The notes: a model not told the origin generated them from the letters alone. DNA of 64,000 nt from Streptomyces sp. LUP30 (GCF_001746365.1 NZ_MJAJ01000002.1:32312-96311); one strand, 5' to 3'; shown: positions 8,672 to 17,782, counted from the stretch's first letter. Numbers and translations are program-made.

Positions 8672-9007
8672 ATGATGGGTATACGTAAGGCCGTTGCCGC
8701 CACCGCGCTGGCTGCCGCTGCGGTTCTGGCTGGGGGCGGCGTGGCCTCCGCCGGCGACGGTTCCGGAGACGACATGGTCCAGCAGGTGCTGGACGCCCGA
8801 TGCAACGACTTCACCACTCAGGAGGGCCTGATCAACGTCAATCAGGGCCCCGTGTGCATCGACTTCGGCTCAGCAGACGCCAACGCCCGGACCAGCGCCA
8901 GCGCGGATGACGACGGCGAAGGCCAGAGCACCGTCTCCTGCAACTCCTTCGTGGAGCAGTACGGTCTGATCAACGTCAACGAGGGCCCGGTCTGTATCAA
9001 GTTCTAG
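8672..9007 (+). CDS. Small secreted protein with a duplicated Cys-Asn...GLINVN...GPVCI motif
   Basis: The protein is 111 aa. Residues 1-28 are a Sec signal peptide (MMGIRKAVAATALAAAAVLA, then SAG). The mature part contains two copies of a roughly 25-residue unit, C-N-x-F-x-x-Q-x-GLINVN-x-GPVCI-x-F, one near the middle and one at the very C-terminus, joined by an acidic Ser/Ala/Asp-rich linker. Each unit has two Cys about 19 residues apart, so each may form one disulfide loop. Small size, export and paired Cys recall surface-active or cell-wall proteins such as chaplins and rodlins, but I do not recognise the family. GGAGAAAG precedes the ATG and a hairpin follows the stop. Confidence 0.8.
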   Translation: MMGIRKAVAATALAAAAVLAGGGVASAGDGSGDDMVQQVLDARCNDFTTQEGLINVNQGPVCIDFGSADANARTSASADDDGEGQSTVSCNSFVEQYGLINVNEGPVCIKF

Positions 9008-9032
9008 CCCCTGCTGACGACGGGCGTACGGC

Positions 9033-9072
9033 GCGTGATCACCTGGCCGGGCCGCCGGCGGGGTGATCACGC
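9033..9072 (+). terminator. Terminator of the small secreted protein gene
   Basis: Arms GCGTGATCACC (9033-9043) and GGTGATCACGC (9062-9072) are a perfect 11-bp inverted repeat around a GC-rich loop. They lie about 25 nt after the stop codon. Confidence 0.7.
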
Positions 9073-9547
9073 AGGAGAGGCCAGGAACGGGGTTCGAGCC
9101 CTTGTGGCACGGGTGGCCGGCAAGCACAGTGTGACTTTGCTGCGGGAGCCGCTCACCGGTCTGCCACTGCGGCCGACCCCGCTCCTGTGCTGCTCTCGAC
9201 TCGGCTGTCGACAGTGCCACAGCGCAGCTGGTCAACGCCTGGACAACGTGGAAGACACCGTGCGCCTGGAGACGTCTGGGGGGTGTTCGGTCGGGCCGTT
9301 CAACGCTGCCACCGCGGGCAGGGGCCCACCTCCACCAAGCGCGACCACGCCTGGTCTGCGACCCGGACCTCGCCGACACCCGTGAGGCCCCCCGAACGGC
9401 TTGAGCGCGCGCATCAACCCCAGAGTCGTACGGAAGTGGTCGCGAAGGGGCCGGCCAAGTCCGGCGCGCGGGTCGGATTTCACCGGCGAGTCGGAGTATC
9501 CGGTGAGCCGAATCGTCCGGCGAATCGAGTCCTCCGGTGCGGGCCGG
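9073..9547. other. No recognisable gene
   Basis: About 475 bases downstream of the hairpin. The open frames on either strand match nothing I know and lack ribosome sites. Confidence 0.5.
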
Positions 9548-10015
9548 TCATCCGCTGAGCCGGGCTGTCGCCTTGCGCTGGGCCTCGGTCATGACAGCGA
9601 GGAAGCGGTTCACCGTCTCCAGTTCCTCGGCGTCGAACTCCTCGCACGCGGCGACGATGTCGCGCGCCCAGTCCTGGAAGAACACGGCCAGTTCGGCCAG
9701 CTTCTCCTCATTCAGCTCGACCAGCACCCGCCGCTTGTCCGTGGGGTGCTCCACCCGGCGGACGAAGCCCTTCGCGGCGAGCCGGTCGACCAGGCCGGTG
9801 ACGGACGCCGGGGCGAGCCCGGTGAGCCCGGCCAGCTCCTTCGCGGTGAGCGGGCCGCGCCGCTCGAGGAAGTCGAGGGTCTTCTCCTCGGTGGCGTTCA
9901 GCCCCTGCTTGGCGGCGACCGCCGAATGGAACATGACGGTGACGGCACTGTGCTGCCGACCGACGACCATGAGGCGCTCCAGCGCCGCGGCCCGCCGGGA
10001 TTCTGCCTCGGTCAT
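9548..10015 (-). CDS. MarR family transcriptional regulator
   Basis: A 155-aa winged-helix repressor. The core reads ATEEKTLDFLERRGPLTAKEL then AGLTGLAPASVTGLVDRL, followed by the wing KGFVRRVEHPTDKRRVLVEL. Dimerisation helices lie at both ends. It is divergent from an MFS drug exporter with a shared operator region, the standard arrangement for a MarR repressor that releases an efflux pump when it binds a toxic compound. Confidence 0.93.
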   Translation of the reverse strand: MTEAESRRAAALERLMVVGRQHSAVTVMFHSAVAAKQGLNATEEKTLDFLERRGPLTAKELAGLTGLAPASVTGLVDRLAAKGFVRRVEHPTDKRRVLVELNEEKLAELAVFFQDWARDIVAACEEFDAEELETVNRFLAVMTEAQRKATARLSG

Positions 10016-10038
10016 GCGACCAGACTAACAAATATTTC

Positions 10039-10108
10039 GTTCGCCCGAACTAAGCACTTGCGGCGAGCGCCCCACGCCTGCAACTATTTCGTTAGGCCGA
10101 ACGAAATA
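10039..10108. promoter_or_regulatory. MarR operators between marR and the MFS gene
   Basis: A 9-bp inverted repeat TATTTCGTT / AACGAAATA with a 6-nt spacer lies at 10085-10108. A second, weaker site (GTTCG, CC, CGAAC) is at 10039-10050 next to the marR start. Both share the TTCGTT/GAAC half-site and lie in the 137-bp divergent spacer, so they probably control both genes. Confidence 0.7.
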
Positions 10109-10152
10109 AATCTGGCCCTTCACCTCGCCCACGTCACCCACGGGAGACACCC

Positions 10153-11595
10153 ATGTCCGCGACTCTCACCCCGCCTCCGCACACTGGCGTCCTTCCCCAC
10201 CCCCACCGCTGGGCCGCCGCCGTCGTGATGATGATCGGGGCCCTGATGGACCTCCTCGACACGACGATCGTCAACGTTGCGATCCCGTCCATCGGGCGAG
10301 ATCTGCACGCCTCCACCGGCGACCTCCAATGGACCGTCTCCGCCTACCTCCTCGGCTTCGCCGCCGCCCTGATCGTCAGCGGACACCTTGGCGACCGCTT
10401 CGGTCGCCGCGCCCTCTTCCTCACCGGCATCGCCGGCTTCGGCCTCGCCAGCCTCGCCTGCGGACTCGCCCAGACGCCCGGCCAACTGATCGCGGCCCGG
10501 GCCGTCCAGGGCCTCCTGGCGGCGATCCTCGTCCCCCAGGTCATCGGCTCCTTCCGCACCCTCTTCCAGGGGAGGGAGCGCGGCGCGGCCTTTGGCATGT
10601 ACGGCGCCGTCGCCGGCTTCGCCTCGGCGATCGGGCTGCTGCTCGGCGGACTCCTCACCGACGCCGACCTCTTCGGCTGGGGATGGCGATCGGTGTTCCT
10701 GGTGAACGTTCCGATCGCGGCGGCCACCCTGGTCGCCGGGGCCCTGCTGGTGCCCGCCACGAAAGAGCGCTCAGCGGGCCGCCCCGACCTGCTCGGCAGC
10801 CTCGTGCTGGCCGCGGCACTGGTCGCGATCGTGCTGCCCCTGGTCCAAGGCCGCCAGAACGGCTGGCCGTTGTGGGGCTGGATCTGCCTGACCGCCGGAG
10901 TGCTCTCCCTCGCCGGACTCGCCGTGGTGGAGGCGCGCCGACGCGGTACCGGCCCCCTCCCGCTGCTCCCGGCCCGCGCCTTCCGCCTTCCCGCGTTCTC
11001 CGTCGGGGTCCTGGTCCAGCTTCTCTTCTCCCTCGGCATGCAGGGCTTCTTCCTCGTCTTCGCCGTATGGCTCCAGGCAGGCGAGGACTACACCCCGATG
11101 CAGGCCGGCATGGTCACCGTGGCCTTCTCGGCGGGCAGCTTCCTCACCGCACCGGCCGCAGACACCTTCGCCGTGCGCTACGGCCGTCTCGTCCTGGGCG
11201 CCGGCGCACTGCTCATGGCCGCCGGCTTCGCATGGGTGGGCGCGGCCGTCGCGGGCAGCGCCGACGCGCACACCGGGGCCTGGCCACTGGCCCCCGGTCT
11301 GTTCGTCGCCGGTGCCGGACTCGGCTTCCTCGTGGTGCCCCTGGTCAACGTCGTCCTGTCCGCCGTGCCCACCGACCTCGCAGGCGGCGCGTCCGGCATC
11401 TTCTCCACCGCCCAGCAGTTCGGCGGAGCCCTCGGCGCCGCGCTCATCGGCACCGTCTTCTTCGGCCACGCACAGGATGGTCCGACCCGGGCCTTGAGCG
11501 CCGCCATGCCCTGGGTGACCGGCGGCTTCGTAGGCTGCGCGATCCTGTGCACCCTGCTCCCGCGCACGGCGACCTCCCGACCGACCGACGCCTGA
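10153..11595 (+). CDS. MFS drug exporter, DHA2 (EmrB/QacA) type
   Basis: A 480-aa proton antiporter with about 14 membrane helices. The first helix carries MDLLDTTIVNVAIPSIGRDL, the family's motif D region, and GHLGDRFGRRALFL in the loop after helix 2 is motif A. It would export a hydrophobic drug or antibiotic. A GGGAGA ribosome site precedes the ATG. Expression is expected to be held down by the divergent MarR protein. Confidence 0.93.
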   Translation: MSATLTPPPHTGVLPHPHRWAAAVVMMIGALMDLLDTTIVNVAIPSIGRDLHASTGDLQWTVSAYLLGFAAALIVSGHLGDRFGRRALFLTGIAGFGLASLACGLAQTPGQLIAARAVQGLLAAILVPQVIGSFRTLFQGRERGAAFGMYGAVAGFASAIGLLLGGLLTDADLFGWGWRSVFLVNVPIAAATLVAGALLVPATKERSAGRPDLLGSLVLAAALVAIVLPLVQGRQNGWPLWGWICLTAGVLSLAGLAVVEARRRGTGPLPLLPARAFRLPAFSVGVLVQLLFSLGMQGFFLVFAVWLQAGEDYTPMQAGMVTVAFSAGSFLTAPAADTFAVRYGRLVLGAGALLMAAGFAWVGAAVAGSADAHTGAWPLAPGLFVAGAGLGFLVVPLVNVVLSAVPTDLAGGASGIFSTAQQFGGALGAALIGTVFFGHAQDGPTRALSAAMPWVTGGFVGCAILCTLLPRTATSRPTDA

Positions 11596-11889
11596 CAACA
11601 GACGGCCCGCTTCCGAACGCCCCTTGCCGACCCGCAGGACGGCCATCGGGCCCGCCCAGGACCGGTCTACGTGTCGCACGCTGCTGGCAGGGGAGCCGCA
11701 GTCCCGCCCGCGGCGGACGCCTCCGGTTGCGCGAGGACGCCGGCACCTCCTCGCCGACCTGCAGGCTGCCTACGTCCAGGGGCTGGATTTCGGTCCTGCT
11801 CAGAGCGGGCCAGTCCATGGAGCTGCCGCGGGCCGCCGTGGCCGACGGCGGCACATTGTCTGAGCTCCTTCGGTGTTACTGTCGCGCCC

Positions 11890-12288
11890 ATGTCCAAGAC
11901 CGAGATCGACGCGGTGACCGCCGACTTCTTCGGTGCCTTTGACAACCGGGTTGGCAAGGTCGCCGATGTGGCCCGGATCCGCCGGCTGATTCTTCCAAGC
12001 GGTGTGATCGTCAAGTCCGGCCCGGAGTTCACGGTCTATACCGTCGACGAGTTCATCGAGCCTCGCCAGCGGTTGCTGACCGACGGTCGGCTTGTCGAGT
12101 TCTCCGAGTGGGAGGTCTCCGAGCGGACCGAGATTGCGGGCGATATCGCGTCGCGGTTCGGCGAGTATCGCAAGTCCGGGATCCTGGACGGTGAGTTGTA
12201 CGAGGGTGGCGGGACCAAGACCATCCAGTTCGTCCGCACCTCGGACGGCTGGCGGATCGCCGCACTCGCCTGGTACGACCAGTCCTGA
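11890..12288 (+). CDS. NTF2/SnoaL-like fold protein (DUF4440-type)
   Basis: A 132-aa soluble protein. The pattern is an N-terminal helix (IDAVTADFFGAFDNR), a conserved YTVDEFIEPRQRLL region, paired strands and a C-terminal TIQFVRTSDGWRIAALAWYD, typical of the cone-shaped NTF2-like fold. Such proteins are enzymes, immunity or binding proteins; no catalytic set can be read. The gene stands alone, and the 294 bases upstream hold no gene. Confidence 0.75.
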   Translation: MSKTEIDAVTADFFGAFDNRVGKVADVARIRRLILPSGVIVKSGPEFTVYTVDEFIEPRQRLLTDGRLVEFSEWEVSERTEIAGDIASRFGEYRKSGILDGELYEGGGTKTIQFVRTSDGWRIAALAWYDQS

Positions 12289-13053
12289 GGCTGTCGAGCA
12301 CGGGCCGGACAGTCATACAGCCACCTACACCTCTTGAACTTCTGCTCCTACGAGGTGACGTAGCGCTCACGGAACGCACCCGTGGGATCGGTCGGCTCAG
12401 TCCCGGGGCACCGCGCCCTGTACGTCTGTGCTCACTGCTCTACGTCTGTCAGATGAAGTACGGCGCAGCACCGGTGGCGTGCTCCTGGTGGTGCGCCGTG
12501 GGCGGTGGATGGTGCGGGCGGCCGGACGGGCGGGGCCTGGCCGGGCCGAGAACGCGCCGTCCGATGCCCGCGCCGGGGTCCGGGTCGCCGACAGACAGGG
12601 TCGGCGGGCGGTGCGGGTGGACGTCCGCTGCGCGCTGCGCGGCGGTGCCGGGCCGGTCTGCGGATCCGGAGCCGTGGGGCGTGGGGGCGGGGCCGGTGGC
12701 CGGAGGGCGGCGAGGGGTGCTCACAGCTCCAGCCTTGGCCGAGGCTTTGTGACGTCGACTGCTGCGAGAAGCGGGGCGGCCCGCGCGGTCATGCGGGCCC
12801 ACGGAGTATCCGGGAGCGGGGGCCATCCGTCGTTGGTCACGGCGGCCGCGCGAACCTCACCGCGTCCCTGCCCAGGCTCGCGGAGCGTACGCCCGCGCGG
12901 ATATCCCCATGGCAGGCCACAGGTTCGCCGCCGAGGGCGGTTTCGGCCTGGCAGAGGCTTCCTGGACCCGGGGGGATGTCAGCGTGGATACGGCATCGCT
13001 GCCGGGCGGCTGGCCGGCCCGGCTCTCGCACCCCCTGAAACGAGGAAGCCCGC
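12289..13053. other. About 760 bases without a convincing gene
   Basis: Open frames exist on both strands because of the high GC content, but none has a family signature together with a ribosome site. The last 20 bases hold the ribosome site (GAGGAAG) of the lectin gene. Confidence 0.5.
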
Positions 13054-13482
13054 ATGACCGCTGTCTTCACCGCCGCGCTGATCGCCCGTCACAGCGACAA
13101 GGCCGTGTCCGTCCACGGCGAGAAGAAGGACAACGGCACTGCCGTCGTCCAGTGGCCGTTCGCCGACGGCGACCATCAGAAGTGGAACCTGGAAGCCACC
13201 ACCGGCGGCTACTACGTCGTACGTGCCGTCCACAGCGGCAAGGCGATGTCCGTCAACGCCGAAAGCCACGACAACGGCGCGGCGATCGTGCAGTGGGGCG
13301 CCACCGCCGGCAAGGAACATCAGCAGTGGCGCCTGGTGCAGAAGGACAACGAGTACTTCGCGCTGCAGAACCGCAACAGCGGCCTGTTCCTGTCCGTCAA
13401 CGCGGAGAGCACCGACAACGGCACCGCCCTGGTCCAGTGGCCCGGCGGCGACGGCGACCATCAGCAGTTCCGCCTCGCCTGA
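13054..13482 (+). CDS. Stand-alone ricin-type beta-trefoil lectin without signal peptide
   Basis: The whole 142-aa protein is one RICIN/beta-trefoil domain. Three repeats contain xGxAVVQWP or xGxALVQWP followed by HQKWNL, HQQWRL or HQQFRL, and SV(H/N)..ES..NG marks each lobe. There is no signal peptide, membrane segment or attached catalytic domain. It is therefore predicted to be cytoplasmic or exported by an unusual route. It may bind galactose or xylose-type sugars; function unknown. Confidence 0.85.
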   Translation: MTAVFTAALIARHSDKAVSVHGEKKDNGTAVVQWPFADGDHQKWNLEATTGGYYVVRAVHSGKAMSVNAESHDNGAAIVQWGATAGKEHQQWRLVQKDNEYFALQNRNSGLFLSVNAESTDNGTALVQWPGGDGDHQQFRLA

Positions 13483-13524
13483 CGACCGCCGAATCACCCC
13501 ATGAGCGCCCATTCGCCGGCGCTT

Positions 13525-13730
13525 TGAACGACACTGACGAATCCATCACCACCGCGGAACTTGGCAAGTGGCTCGGTCGGCGAGGCGAGGATCCCTACGC
13601 GCTCGTCGACATCTTCGGAGGGCCGGGCGCGAGCCGGGACAGCCGCATCAGCGTCGAGGAACGGCTCACGGAGGAGGCCGGGCTCTCGCGTCACTCCTTA
13701 CTGTTCCGGGCCGCCGAACCCCAATACTGA
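13525..13730 (+). pseudogene. Possible gene fragment (unassigned)
   Basis: A frame ending at 13730 reads TDESITTAELGKWLGRRGEDP then YALVDIFGGPGASRDSR and VEERLTEEAGLSRHSLLF. Its codon use looks coding and it includes one TTA codon, but there is no start codon with a ribosome site. The sequence upstream in frame overlaps the lectin gene in a shadow frame. I do not recognise it. It could be the tail of a lost gene. Confidence 0.25.
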
Positions 13731-13942
13731 CCGTTCACCTGGTGAGCCGCCCGGACGCCTCCACGTCAGTGGGGCGTCCGGGCGGACGCCACCTGCCCGG
13801 TCGCCCTGCCGCGGCGCGAGAAGCGCCGTCGGCGTTGCCGATCCGCCGCCGTATTGGACCACCTGACGCGACAGTCCCTGGTCGAGTACATCGGCCGGAC
13901 GTCGCCAACCGGCTCGGACAGACCAGCCGCGTCCCCGGGCTG

Positions 13943-14441
13943 TCAGGCAGTGGGACGCCGTCTGACGCCGCCGCTGCCGCTGCCGCTGCCGCTGCCGTTC
14001 AGCGGGATCAGGGTTTCCAGGTGAGCGCCTGTGACCCACGAGCCCAGCAGGTCGCGGTGCAGGGCCACGACGTCCTGGCGCAGCGCCGGGCCCAGTGCGG
14101 CCTTCGCGAACGCGCGACAGGTGGTGACGAACAGGACTACGTCCGCGCCGTGTTCGAGGCGGGCGGTGCTGACGAACTTCTTGCATTCCCTGAGAAGACA
14201 CGCGGCGCTGCGGCGCATACTTTTTGACCTGGACGCCCAGCTTGCGGCCGTCGGCCAGATAGCCGATGGCATCCGCGGGCCACACCACCGACCAGTGCCC
14301 GGCTACCCCGCCACGGCGGCCGGCGCCACCACCGCGCCCCAGCCCTGCACCTGTCTGCGCGCCCGCTTCTTCGACCACCATCGCCGTCGACGTGCCGTCT
14401 TCACTTCCCCACTCCCCCAAGCGATGCCCCGCAGTGCGCAC
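13943..14441 (-). pseudogene. Frameshifted Mrr-like restriction endonuclease gene
   Basis: Two overlapping minus-strand frames join into one protein. The first has GYLADGRKLGVQVKKYAP then VSSQGMQ; the second continues KFVSTARLEHGADVVLFVTT and ends in a GSGSGSG tail. QVKKY in a beta-strand context matches the Q-x-K catalytic strand of Mrr-type nucleases. The frames meet at forward about 14180, where one extra G in ATGCAAGAAGTTC changes MQKF to MQEV. One nucleotide separates it from an open gene. A CGCTGC/GCCGCT microsatellite at 13969-13998 encodes the Gly-Ser tail. Loss of function is likely unless this is a sequencing error. Confidence 0.6.
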
Positions 14442-14572
14442 CGGCGGGCGCCGTCCGGCCCGTACGTGTGCGGGAACTCATCGGCTGGCGCCTGAGTGAC
14501 GCCGCTCGCAGGCTGTCCCGGAATGTTCAAGATCCCCCGGCCCGCCGGGGTGGGTGGCCGCACCGCAGTTCA

Positions 14573-15298
14573 TCAGGACCGGCAGGACTGCCAAACCTTG
14601 AGCAGCTCGGTCCGCAACGCGGGTGCGCCGTCCACAGGTGCAGGGTCCTGCGTAGTCGGCGCGACACCGCCGGCGGCGACCTTGTCGAGCGTCTTCAGTC
14701 CAGCGATGGCTACGGTTCCGAACACTGTGTAGTTGGGCCGTAGCGCGGAGTCGCCGTAGACGACGAAGAACTGGGAACCGTTCGTGTTCGGACCGGCGTT
14801 GGCCATCGCGAGCAAACCGCGCCCATAAAGGCGACGGACACCGGTCGGATCGCTCGGCGTCGGCGGCAGGTCCACGGGCAGCTCATCTTTGTACTCGTAC
14901 CCCGGCCCACCTTCGCCAGTGCCGGTCGGGTCGCCACACTGCAGGACCTTCAGCGTCGGATACGCCGTCAGTCGATGGCACACCGTACGGTCGTAGAACC
15001 CGTGCCGCGCCAGGTGCAGGAAGCTCTGGACCGTGCACGGCGCCTTGGCCCGGTCCAGAGTCAGCGGGAGCGGACCCTGGCTGGTCCGGACGGCCATACC
15101 GAGCGTGCCGTGATCGGGGGTGTGCCGCGGGTCGGGCGGCAGAGGAACCCGCCGCGCCGGCGGTTCGTCCGGGGTCTGGGTGTACTGGCAAGGGCCATGC
15201 GTGGTTCGCGGAGGGGCTTCGGCAGCGGAGGCGGTGACGTTCCCCCCTGACATGACCAAGGCTGCTGCCGCTAATACGGTCATGAGAGTTCGGTTCAT
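14573..15298 (-). CDS. Secreted cyclophilin-type peptidyl-prolyl cis-trans isomerase
   Basis: A 241-aa exported protein. The signal peptide (MNRTLMTVLAAAALVMSGG) is followed by a Pro-rich linker and a cyclophilin domain of about 165 aa. That domain starts at GTLGMAVRTSQGPL and includes the core NTNGSQFFVVYGD and the late YTVFGTV. PPIases of this kind assist folding of secreted proteins outside the membrane. The domain is divergent: the usual FHRV-type active-site strand reads CHRL, so catalysis may be weak. The ATG at 15298 is chosen because GGAGG lies 9 nt upstream; an upstream ATG overlaps that site. Confidence 0.85.
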   Translation of the reverse strand: MNRTLMTVLAAAALVMSGGNVTASAAEAPPRTTHGPCQYTQTPDEPPARRVPLPPDPRHTPDHGTLGMAVRTSQGPLPLTLDRAKAPCTVQSFLHLARHGFYDRTVCHRLTAYPTLKVLQCGDPTGTGEGGPGYEYKDELPVDLPPTPSDPTGVRRLYGRGLLAMANAGPNTNGSQFFVVYGDSALRPNYTVFGTVAIAGLKTLDKVAAGGVAPTTQDPAPVDGAPALRTELLKVWQSCRS

Positions 15299-15321
15299 CC
15301 TGCACATCCTCCAAAAGATCG

Positions 15322-15732
15322 CTACGTTTCGGAGCCGTGGCAGTCTATGGCGCGGGCCGGTGAGCGAGAAGGCGCCTGCTGGCCACATCTGGCTGTCGGC
15401 CTTCGGCCCGCACCGCAGGCCAATGCGTTCAGACCATCGCAGCATTGAGGCCCGCCGCACGCCGCCACCATGATGTTCTGCGCCACCTCGTTCACGTCCT
15501 GGCCCTTGGCGTCCCTGGAGTTGACGCTGCAGACGAGGGTGCGAGAGCCGGCACGGGTGGAGGCGATGGCAGCGTTGCAGCCCCAGCGGTCGCCGATCTC
15601 GCCCCACACCTCGCGGCCGCCCGAGTTCTTCATCGACAGGCCCACCGAGCATGCGGCCGGGGCCGGGGCACCGCTCTTGACGTCTGTCACCTTCAGCAGC
15701 GTGAACATCACTCCCAGCCAAGGGAGGCCCAC
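15322..15732 (-). pseudogene. Remnant of a secreted hypothetical protein
   Basis: The frame reads CSVGLSMKNSGGREVWGEIG then CNAAIASTRAGSRTLVCSV and ends near NIMVAACGG, with four regularly spaced Cys and Streptomyces-like codon use. It looks like the extracytoplasmic part of a small secreted or lipoprotein of unknown family. No signal peptide or ribosome site is visible at the N-terminus and the C-terminus runs into low-quality sequence, so a fragment is more likely than a working gene. Confidence 0.35.
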
Positions 15733-15962
15733 GCCTCGCCCCCGAGCCCAGCCGTCCGTCGGGCCCTACACGGACACGTCGCGCAGACCGGTCGTCCGGT
15801 CATCCGGTCGTCCAGAGTCATCGTCTGGCAACCGTGGTTGTGGGGACCGAGAAAGGTAACGCCAGCCCTTGTGGGCGGTGTTCACGTCTGCTCGGCGACT
15901 TTGCGCAGGGCCGACTCACGGCGGAGCCTGGGCCAGGTCCGGCGTGCTGACCAGGCATTTCA

Positions 15963-15976
15963 TGGGAGCGCTCCCA
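15963..15976. promoter_or_regulatory. CebR-type operator upstream of the expansin-like gene
   Basis: The perfect 14-bp palindrome TGGGAGCGCTCCCA equals the known consensus for CebR, the Streptomyces repressor of cellulose utilisation that is released by cello-oligosaccharides. It lies 181 bp before the GTG of the cellulose-binding expansin-like gene, the only plausible target in that orientation. Confidence 0.85.
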
Positions 15977-16157
15977 CGTATCGGGTGTTGCCCTTACCGC
16001 TGATGCCGTAAATGCCTACGCCGACATTCTCTTACGGGCGTGACCAGGCACGCTTCCGGTCGCATCATTGGCATGAACCCGACCGGTGGTGCGCGGGGAC
16101 CACGGGGTCGGGACAGTCGACGTGCCGGCCATCGGGTCCGGCACCAGGGAGGTCACC

Positions 16158-17729
16158 GTGATCACCGTCCCTCTCGCACGACGCACCGGCCGGCGATTAC
16201 TCATCACGGCCGTGTTCGGCGTGCTGCTGCTCGCCTCATCGTTCCTGTACGGCCTTTCGTTCCCGGCCGCCGCATCGGCCGGCCGAGCCGCCTCCGCGGA
16301 CTCGTCGGGCCACACCGGCAACGCCACGCACTTCGACGGCCTCGGATCGCCCTACGGCGGGTGCGGAGTCCCGCAGGCGGATCTGGAGTCACAGGACTTC
16401 GTGGCCCTCAACGTGTGGAACACACCAGGCCACTACGACGGGCAGCCCACCCCTCGCCCCATCCCCTCCGGCGACGCCGCCAGCATGGGGCTGTTCGACA
16501 ACGGCCACAACTGCGGCCGCTGGGTGCGGGTGTCGATCGGTGACTACTGCACCGGCACCAACGACGGCGCGGCGGGCCAGGCGTTCTGCCGCAACGGAAG
16601 CTGGACGTCCGACACGTACGACGGCGCCACCCTCGACATGCTTGTCGCCGACAGCTGCGGCGACACCAACGCCTGGTGCCGGGACGATCCCGACCATCTG
16701 GACCTGGCCACGCACTCGCTGAACGCCTTCCAGCTCGGCGGGCAGCCGGTGACGGACATGTACCCCAGCCGCTGGAACAACCGGCACATCTCCTGGTCGT
16801 TCATCCCGGCGCCCGGCTACTCCGGCGACATCGCGATCGGCTTCGTCCAGAACGCGGCGACCTGGTGGCCCACCGTGGACGTCACCCGCCTGCCCAACGG
16901 CATCCACGGTGTGGAGTACTACGACGGCAGTGCGTGGGCGCCGGCCGCCATGGTCAGCGACCTCGGACAGCAGTACACGATCGGCCCCAACTCCTCGGGC
17001 GGATCGAACTACACCATCCGGGTCCGTGACGTGGACGGCAAGCTCGTGCAGGGCGGCCGGACGTACTCCTTCGCCCTGCCGCGCTCGTGCTCCTCCGGGT
17101 GTCCCCAGCCGTACACCGGTGTCAACTACACCACTGGCGGCGACGGAAGCGGATCACTGGACGCGCCGACGAACCTCACGGTGACCGCCACCACCGCCAC
17201 CAGCGTCTCACTGTCCTGGACCGCCTCGGCCGGCGCCAGCGGTTACGACGTCCTCCGCGACGGGCAGCCGGCGGGCACCACCACCGGCGCCTCCTTCACC
17301 GACAGCGGCCTGGCCGCCTCGACGTCGTACACCTACGCGGTCAAGGCCCACGACAGCTCGGGAGGCACGTCGGCCGCCTCGGTAGGCGTCTCGGCCACCA
17401 CCCGGAGCTCGGGGGGCGGCCCGCAAGCCGGCTGCACCGCCGCCACCAAGCTGGTCAACTCCTGGCCCGGCGGGTTCACCGCCGAGGTGACGCTCACCAA
17501 CACCACCGCATCCAGCAGCACAGGATGGCAGGTCCGCTGGAGCTGGCCCGGCAGCCAGAAGGTGACGACCGCCTGGAGCACCAGGCTGACGCAGTCGGGT
17601 TCCTCGGTCTCAGGCTCGAACGTCGACTACAACAGCGCCATCCCGCCCTCCGGCCGGACCACGTTCGGCTTCAACGCGACCGGAGACTCCTCCGGACTGC
17701 CCGCCAACCCGGTCTGCACGCTCAACTGA
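16158..17729 (+). CDS. Secreted expansin-like protein with fibronectin III and cellulose-binding CBM2 domains
   Basis: A 523-aa extracellular protein. The order is a signal peptide with TGRR and a long hydrophobic core (about 8-36), then an expansin-like double-psi beta-barrel plus second domain (about 45-325). That part begins GNATHFDGLGSPYGGCGVP and includes CGRWVRVSIGDYC. A fibronectin III domain follows (about 335-420; APTNLTVTATTATSVSLSW), then a family 2 CBM (about 425-523; NSWPGGFTAEVTLTNTT, WSWPG, FGFNATG). It should loosen or bind cellulose without hydrolysis. The GTG at 16158 has GGGAGG 5 nt upstream. Codon 14 is TTA, the bldA-dependent leucine codon. A CebR operator lies upstream and a strong terminator downstream. 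Confidence 0.9.
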   Translation: MITVPLARRTGRRLLITAVFGVLLLASSFLYGLSFPAAASAGRAASADSSGHTGNATHFDGLGSPYGGCGVPQADLESQDFVALNVWNTPGHYDGQPTPRPIPSGDAASMGLFDNGHNCGRWVRVSIGDYCTGTNDGAAGQAFCRNGSWTSDTYDGATLDMLVADSCGDTNAWCRDDPDHLDLATHSLNAFQLGGQPVTDMYPSRWNNRHISWSFIPAPGYSGDIAIGFVQNAATWWPTVDVTRLPNGIHGVEYYDGSAWAPAAMVSDLGQQYTIGPNSSGGSNYTIRVRDVDGKLVQGGRTYSFALPRSCSSGCPQPYTGVNYTTGGDGSGSLDAPTNLTVTATTATSVSLSWTASAGASGYDVLRDGQPAGTTTGASFTDSGLAASTSYTYAVKAHDSSGGTSAASVGVSATTRSSGGGPQAGCTAATKLVNSWPGGFTAEVTLTNTTASSSTGWQVRWSWPGSQKVTTAWSTRLTQSGSSVSGSNVDYNSAIPPSGRTTFGFNATGDSSGLPANPVCTLN

Positions 17730-17747
17730 CCCCCGGGGTCCCAGGCA

Positions 17748-17782
17748 GGTGCCGGGCGGGCCGGGCAGGCCCGCCCGGCACC
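17748..17782 (+). terminator. Terminator of the expansin-like gene
   Basis: A perfect 15-bp inverted repeat (GGTGCCGGGCGGGCC and its complement) with a 5-nt loop begins 18 nt after the stop codon. Confidence 0.85.

Noticed and set aside
10329..11942. 537-codon plus frame over the MFS gene
   Set aside because: Out of frame with the transporter, rich in Arg/Pro as expected of a shifted GC-rich gene.
15140..15300. Cyclophilin as a lipoprotein
   Set aside because: The signal peptide has no L-x-x-C lipobox; the Cys comes later in the mature chain.
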